From Thermoplasmata archaeon (GTDB taxonomy: Archaea > Thermoplasmatota > Thermoplasmata > Lutacidiplasmatales > UBA184): 44,796 nt of DNA. Below, in pieces: positions 41,083-44,796 of this stretch (position 1 is the stretch's first letter; every line of letters starts with the position of its first letter). The stretch is taken from assembly GCA_030041075.1 (NCBI GenBank), contig JASHOP010000022.1:1-44796 (forward strand), read 5' to 3'. The translations under genes were made by a program, and so were the position numbers. Below the pieces are notes generated by a model, which ran no database searches, had not been told where the DNA came from, and saw nothing but the letters and a program-made list of their open reading frames with translations.

Positions 41083-44000
41083 TCAGCCCGAGCGGCGTCG
41101 CAGGAGCACGACGACCGCGGCGACGATCACGATCAGCACCACGCCCACGACCACGTAGTCGAGGACCGGGACCCCGGGAGACGACGGCACGACCCCCGTG
41201 CCGTTGAACCCGATCGCGACGCTGACGTCGTTGCCCGCGACCGTCACGTACCCCTGCGTCAGGTTCGCGGTGTAACCCGGGATGCTCGGGACGGTGAACT
41301 CGTAGGTGCCGTTGGGGTTCGCGAAGACGAGCGATGCGGTCGGCGCCTGTTCGAGCGTCGTGTTGAGCTCCACCGACCACTTCGTGCCCGGCGGCAGGCC
41401 GGTCTCGGTGAACGTCACGTCGTAGGTGTACGGCTCCCACTCGAGGTTGAACGTCCGGTCGGCTCCCGAGACGGAGAACGTCGCCGAGTACGCCGCCGAG
41501 AGGCGATACCCCGCGACCGCGCCGACGGTATAGCTGTAGTCCGTCCCGTCCACCTCTTCGAAGACGATCGAGCCCGACCCCGGCACGGTCCGGTTCGTCT
41601 CGAGGACCCCGTTCACCGTCACGTTCCAGACCGTCCCCGAGGGCAGCCCGGACTCCTTGAACGTGACGTTGTAGAGCTTCTCGTAGGCGATCGGCACCGT
41701 CAGGTTCGCCCCCTGGACGAACGTCACCGTTCCCGCGGCGGGCGTCGCGAGGTAGTCCGGGGTCGGGATCACGGTGTAGCCGTGGGCCCCGGTCGGGAGG
41801 CTCCAGTCGGGGATGTACACGACCGGCCGGGAGCTCTCGTACGCGATCCCCAGGTACGAGAACCCCCAGACGTCGTTCGTCGGAAGGCCGGTCTCCTCGA
41901 ACCGGAGCCAGTACGGGACCGGCGCGTTGCGGGGGCTCGCGTCGCTGAACCCGTCGCCCACCGCGTACGCCCCGCTGGTGCGGTCGGACCAGTAGTTCTC
42001 CTCGAGGACGAAGAAGCCGGAGTCGTTCTCGGTGATCGACGCCTGGCGGTGGGCCGCGTCGAAGACGCCGTCCGTCGACGAGCCGTTGTTCGCGACGAAG
42101 TTGTTGTCGAGGATCGTCACCCCGGTGCCGTTCTCGATCACCAGCCCGTCGACCACCTCGTCCTCGAGCGTGCTCAGCTCCAGCGAGCTGCTCGTGAGCG
42201 AGCTGCTCGTGACGTTCACGAGATAGACCCCGACCTGCCCGCCGAACGCGAAGTCCTGCGAGATCACGACGCCGGTCGTGTTGTTGAGCGCCACCGAGTA
42301 GTTGCCGCCCCACGACGTCACGTCGCTCAGTCCCAGGTTGGTCGAGTTGTTCCCCAAGACCCCGAACGGGTAGTCGACGGAGTAGACCCCGGCCACCGTC
42401 ACGTTCGAGTCGTTGTCCAGCGCGACGACCGCGGTCGGGAAGAGCGAGCCGTTCGCCAGGTTCACGAAGAACAGCGGGGCGAGGGTGGTCTCGGTGCCGT
42501 TGATGTCGGCGACCCGGATGTGCGTCGAGTTCGCCAGGTACGCACCGACCGACCCTCCCGTCACGTTCGCCCAGGAGATCGTCCCCACGGTGGAGTTGGC
42601 GGCGATGACGGCGATCGACTGGTTCCGGGCCGTGAGGTTGGTCGCCGTCACGCCCGAGTCGAACCCGAACGAGGCGCCCACGCTGCCGCCGGTCGCGACG
42701 ACCCCCTCGACGAGCACCTCCTGGTCGTTGTTGAGGGCGATGCCCACGGCGCCACCGTTCGCCGCCACGCCCGACACGTTCGCGTACGTGGAGTTGGAGA
42801 GCGCGATCGCCGAGGTGCCCGTGCCGGTCGCGTTGAGGTCGTCCACTGTCAGCGAGCGGTCCCGGTCCAGCACCAGCTCCAGCCCCGGGCCGACCGAATC
42901 GAGCACGCTGGCCCCGTCGACCGTCACCTGGGTGGAGTTCGTCACGAAGCCGGCCGACCCGTCCGGACCGACCGAGAGGTTCGACACCGCGATCCGGCTC
43001 GTGTTGTTGATGGCGAGACCGAACGAGAGCCCGTCGACGTCGACCTCGTTCAGCGTGATCCCGGAGCCGTTGCTGAGGTCGATCCCGGTCACCGAGTCGG
43101 TGAGGGTGGCCCCCGTGACGACGAGCGACGTGAGATACCCTCCGACCAAGCCCTCGGCGTCGGACGCCGTGGTGAGCCCGTGGATCGTGAGGCCGCTGGC
43201 GTTGAACGCGAGCACGCCGATCGAACCCCCCGAAGCCGACACCGAGCTCAGGGTGGCCCCGGCCACGTACGACAGGTTCGCCGCCGTGGACGCGGTGAGG
43301 ACCCCGATCAGCGGCGCGCCGCCCGAGGCGGTGAGGGCGGAGGCCGTCACGGCCGAGGAGTTGACGACGGAGACCGCGGACGCCCCGAGCGTCGCGCTGA
43401 TGTGGGTGAACGTGAGCGACCGAGCATCGATCGCCACGGCGCCCGACGAGATCTCGCTGACGGTGATGTCCTCGGCCTCGCTGTCGTGCGTCCCGTAGAA
43501 CTCGATCGCCCCCGGAGGGTACCGCAGCTGGGTCTCCTGGGTGGCGTTGCCCTCGACGGTGACGTTCGACACCGAGAACGCCCCGGTCCCGTAGAAAAAG
43601 TAGTAGCCCTGCGTCCACCCGGGGATCGGCACCGTGGCGCCGCCGATCGGTCCCGCGCTGGTGGTGTAGGCGAACGAGGCCGCGGCCTGCTCGAAACCGT
43701 TCACGACCACCGAGACGTTGACCCACTCGGTCGCGAGGAGGACGAATGTGGGGAGATGGAAGTCGTTGAGCCGGAGGAAGGGGGCGGCGAGGTCCGCGGA
43801 GGAGGCGTTGATCCAGAGCTTCTTGGAGGATGCCGAGTAGCCGGTCTGGGCGACGCCGGCCCCGCCGAACGCCACCGCCTGCGCGTTGCCCATGAGGTAG
43901 ACCGGGGCGTCGACCTCGCTGAGGGCCGCGGGCAGCACGAGCTCCTGCGGGCCCGAGCTCGCGGTCACCGTGAGCCGGGCCGTGCCGTTCCCGTCCGCCC

Positions 44001-44796
44001 AGCCCTCGAAGACGTACGGGTTCCCGGTCGCGGCGGGCGGGAGGTACGCGACCATGACGCCGGTCGCATTGGTGGGCGCGTAGGAGAACTCGTCCGCGGC
44101 GAGGGACGAGCCGAGCGAGCTGTTGTAGGTCGCGAAGAGGAACCCGTAGTCGGGCGTCAGCGTCACCTCGATCCGCTGCGACCCGGCGGGCGCGGAGGGG
44201 GCGAACGAGGTGGTGCTCGTGTTCCAGAGTCCGTAGAGGAACGAGGGCCCCTGGTTCAGGTACGCCGTCGCGCCGACGTAGTACACGCCGACGCCGAGGC
44301 TCGTCTCCGCCGTGTCCGCGCCGAAGTCGTAGGCCGAGCGAACGCTCCGGTAGGCCCCCGCGGTCGAGTTCCACGCGTCGAGGGTCTCGGTGGCGTTGAG
44401 GGATAGGAAGTCCGCGTTGGCGCCGAGACCCGACCCGGCGACGACGAGCTCAGCGTCGTTCAGGAGGCCGTACGGGTTGTAGGCGTCCCCGTTCACCTGG
44501 AACTGGGGGGGGTGCGCCGGGGATGCGGTGCCGTTGAACACGACCTGATCGTAGCTGCCCGCCCGGACGAGACCCGAGCCGTTCGAGATCGAGTAGTTGA
44601 AGAACAGCTCCGGGTGGCCCCCGACGATCGAGACGTTGTTGAACAGCTCCAGGGTGAACGAGGGGCGGATCGCCATTGAGGGGCCGAGGTCGTAGTAGAA
44701 CGCCCCCGGGACGAGCGTCCCATGAGGATCGAGGAGCGTGGTCGAGTTCATCGTGGCGTTCGGGCCCGAGAAGTTCCAGACGTTGTCCTCGAACTG
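41083..44796 (-). CDS. Giant thermopsin-like, beta-helix surface protein (5' end outside window)
   Basis: At least 1237 residues; the frame is open to the right edge, so the N-terminus and any signal peptide are missing. The visible N-terminal part resembles the thermopsin (peptidase A5) domain: SIVGGHPELFFNYSISNG, GLLNDAELVVAGSG and SAYDFGADTAETSLGV. About 600 residues of short repeats rich in Asn, Ser, Thr and Val follow (VSVVNSS, GITLNEVDV and similar), fitting a right-handed parallel beta-helix of the NosD/PbH1 type, and then three to four repeats of the YxVTFxETGLPxGTxW kind. A C-terminal span (LDYVVVGVVLIVIVAAVVVLL) and RRR anchor it outside the cell. Many N-x-S/T sites suggest heavy glycosylation. 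Protease activity is inferred, not shown. Confidence 0.8.
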   Translation of the reverse strand, partial: QFEDNVWNFSGPNATMNSTTLLDPHGTLVPGAFYYDLGPSMAIRPSFTLELFNNVSIVGGHPELFFNYSISNGSGLVRAGSYDQVVFNGTASPAHPPQFQVNGDAYNPYGLLNDAELVVAGSGLGANADFLSLNATETLDAWNSTAGAYRSVRSAYDFGADTAETSLGVGVYYVGATAYLNQGPSFLYGLWNTSTTSFAPSAPAGSQRIEVTLTPDYGFLFATYNSSLGSSLAADEFSYAPTNATGVMVAYLPPAATGNPYVFEGWADGNGTARLTVTASSGPQELVLPAALSEVDAPVYLMGNAQAVAFGGAGVAQTGYSASSKKLWINASSADLAAPFLRLNDFHLPTFVLLATEWVNVSVVVNGFEQAAASFAYTTSAGPIGGATVPIPGWTQGYYFFYGTGAFSVSNVTVEGNATQETQLRYPPGAIEFYGTHDSEAEDITVSEISSGAVAIDARSLTFTHISATLGASAVSVVNSSAVTASALTASGGAPLIGVLTASTAANLSYVAGATLSSVSASGGSIGVLAFNASGLTIHGLTTASDAEGLVGGYLTSLVVTGATLTDSVTGIDLSNGSGITLNEVDVDGLSFGLAINNTSRIAVSNLSVGPDGSAGFVTNSTQVTVDGASVLDSVGPGLELVLDRDRSLTVDDLNATGTGTSAIALSNSTYANVSGVAANGGAVGIALNNDQEVLVEGVVATGGSVGASFGFDSGVTATNLTARNQSIAVIAANSTVGTISWANVTGGSVGAYLANSTHIRVADINGTETTLAPLFFVNLANGSLFPTAVVALDNDSNVTVAGVYSVDYPFGVLGNNSTNLGLSDVTSWGGNYSVALNNTTGVVISQDFAFGGQVGVYLVNVTSSSLTSSSLELSTLEDEVVDGLVIENGTGVTILDNNFVANNGSSTDGVFDAAHRQASITENDSGFFVLEENYWSDRTSGAYAVGDGFSDASPRNAPVPYWLRFEETGLPTNDVWGFSYLGIAYESSRPVVYIPDWSLPTGAHGYTVIPTPDYLATPAAGTVTFVQGANLTVPIAYEKLYNVTFKESGLPSGTVWNVTVNGVLETNRTVPGSGSIVFEEVDGTDYSYTVGAVAGYRLSAAYSATFSVSGADRTFNLEWEPYTYDVTFTETGLPPGTKWSVELNTTLEQAPTASLVFANPNGTYEFTVPSIPGYTANLTQGYVTVAGNDVSVAIGFNGTGVVPSSPGVPVLDYVVVGVVLIVIVAAVVVLLRRRSG

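Noticed and set aside
41782-44406. An 874-codon frame opposite the thermopsin-like gene
   Set aside because: Same reasoning; the minus-strand frame has domains and a membrane anchor, and this one is repetitive charged sequence.

Overview
The window looks like a piece of chromosome from an uncultured, GC-rich archaeon, most likely a Thermoplasmatota lineage of acidic or terrestrial habitats. The pointers are a thermopsin-type (family A5) surface protein, a TrmB-family regulator, a receiver-DUF835-winged-helix response regulator, a P3A-type proton-pumping ATPase, an archaeal-style group 3b NiFe hydrogenase, and TATA-like boxes 25-30 nt upstream of many start codons (leaderless transcription). 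The lineage call is inference; there is no rRNA or tRNA gene in the window to fix it.

Region 1, about 1-10,540, is an accessory island with visibly lower GC than the rest. It starts with a truncated transposase reading off the left edge and a membrane-anchored unknown. Then comes the most interesting locus: a three-gene operon (3299 to 1264, minus strand) encoding a single-domain ubiquitin-like protein with a C-terminal glycine, an E2-fold protein, and a JAB/JAMM-E1 fusion. This is a prokaryotic ubiquitin-like conjugation cassette of the multi-ubiquitin/E2-E type, here in an archaeon. Divergent from it are a TrmB-like regulator and a YwgA-like protein. A three-gene cassette with two small membrane proteins follows, then a DNA methyltransferase and an HNH nuclease whose genes overlap tail to tail (a probable type II restriction-modification pair), and finally a ribbon-helix-helix protein divergent from a tyrosine recombinase. 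This is a defence-type island with its own integrase.

Region 2, about 10,430-14,850, is gene-poor and rich in repeats. It holds an 89-nt foldback just after the integrase, four AACCCGGGTT palindromes, two families of short structured repeats, and a complete IS110-family element (about 11,171-12,480) bounded by a 12-bp direct repeat, with a structured 5' non-coding end that is a good bridge-RNA candidate. An SRPBCC-ArsR pair with an operator-like palindrome at the start codon and a glyoxalase-fold protein follow.

Region 3, about 14,850-41,030, is core-like, with very high GC and tight operons. It carries a proton ATPase, two EamA transporters, 2-oxoacid:ferredoxin oxidoreductase korDABC, formate-tetrahydrofolate ligase, a CBS protein, and a branched-chain aminotransferase. 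The NiFe hydrogenase operon (hyhB, a cyclic-nucleotide-binding protein, hyhG, hyhS, hyhL, maturation protease, a HypA-like protein without zinc cysteines, hypC, an EamA transporter and an unknown) is followed by a two-component system with a pseudo-receiver, a class III nucleotide cyclase with TolB-like and TPR domains, a double glyoxalase-fold protein and a three-zinc-ribbon protein. Together these suggest ferredoxin- and NAD(P)H-linked redox metabolism with H2 exchange, possibly tuned by a cyclic nucleotide. Region 4, 41,083 to the right edge, is one giant secreted, membrane-anchored thermopsin/beta-helix protein whose N-terminus lies outside the window.
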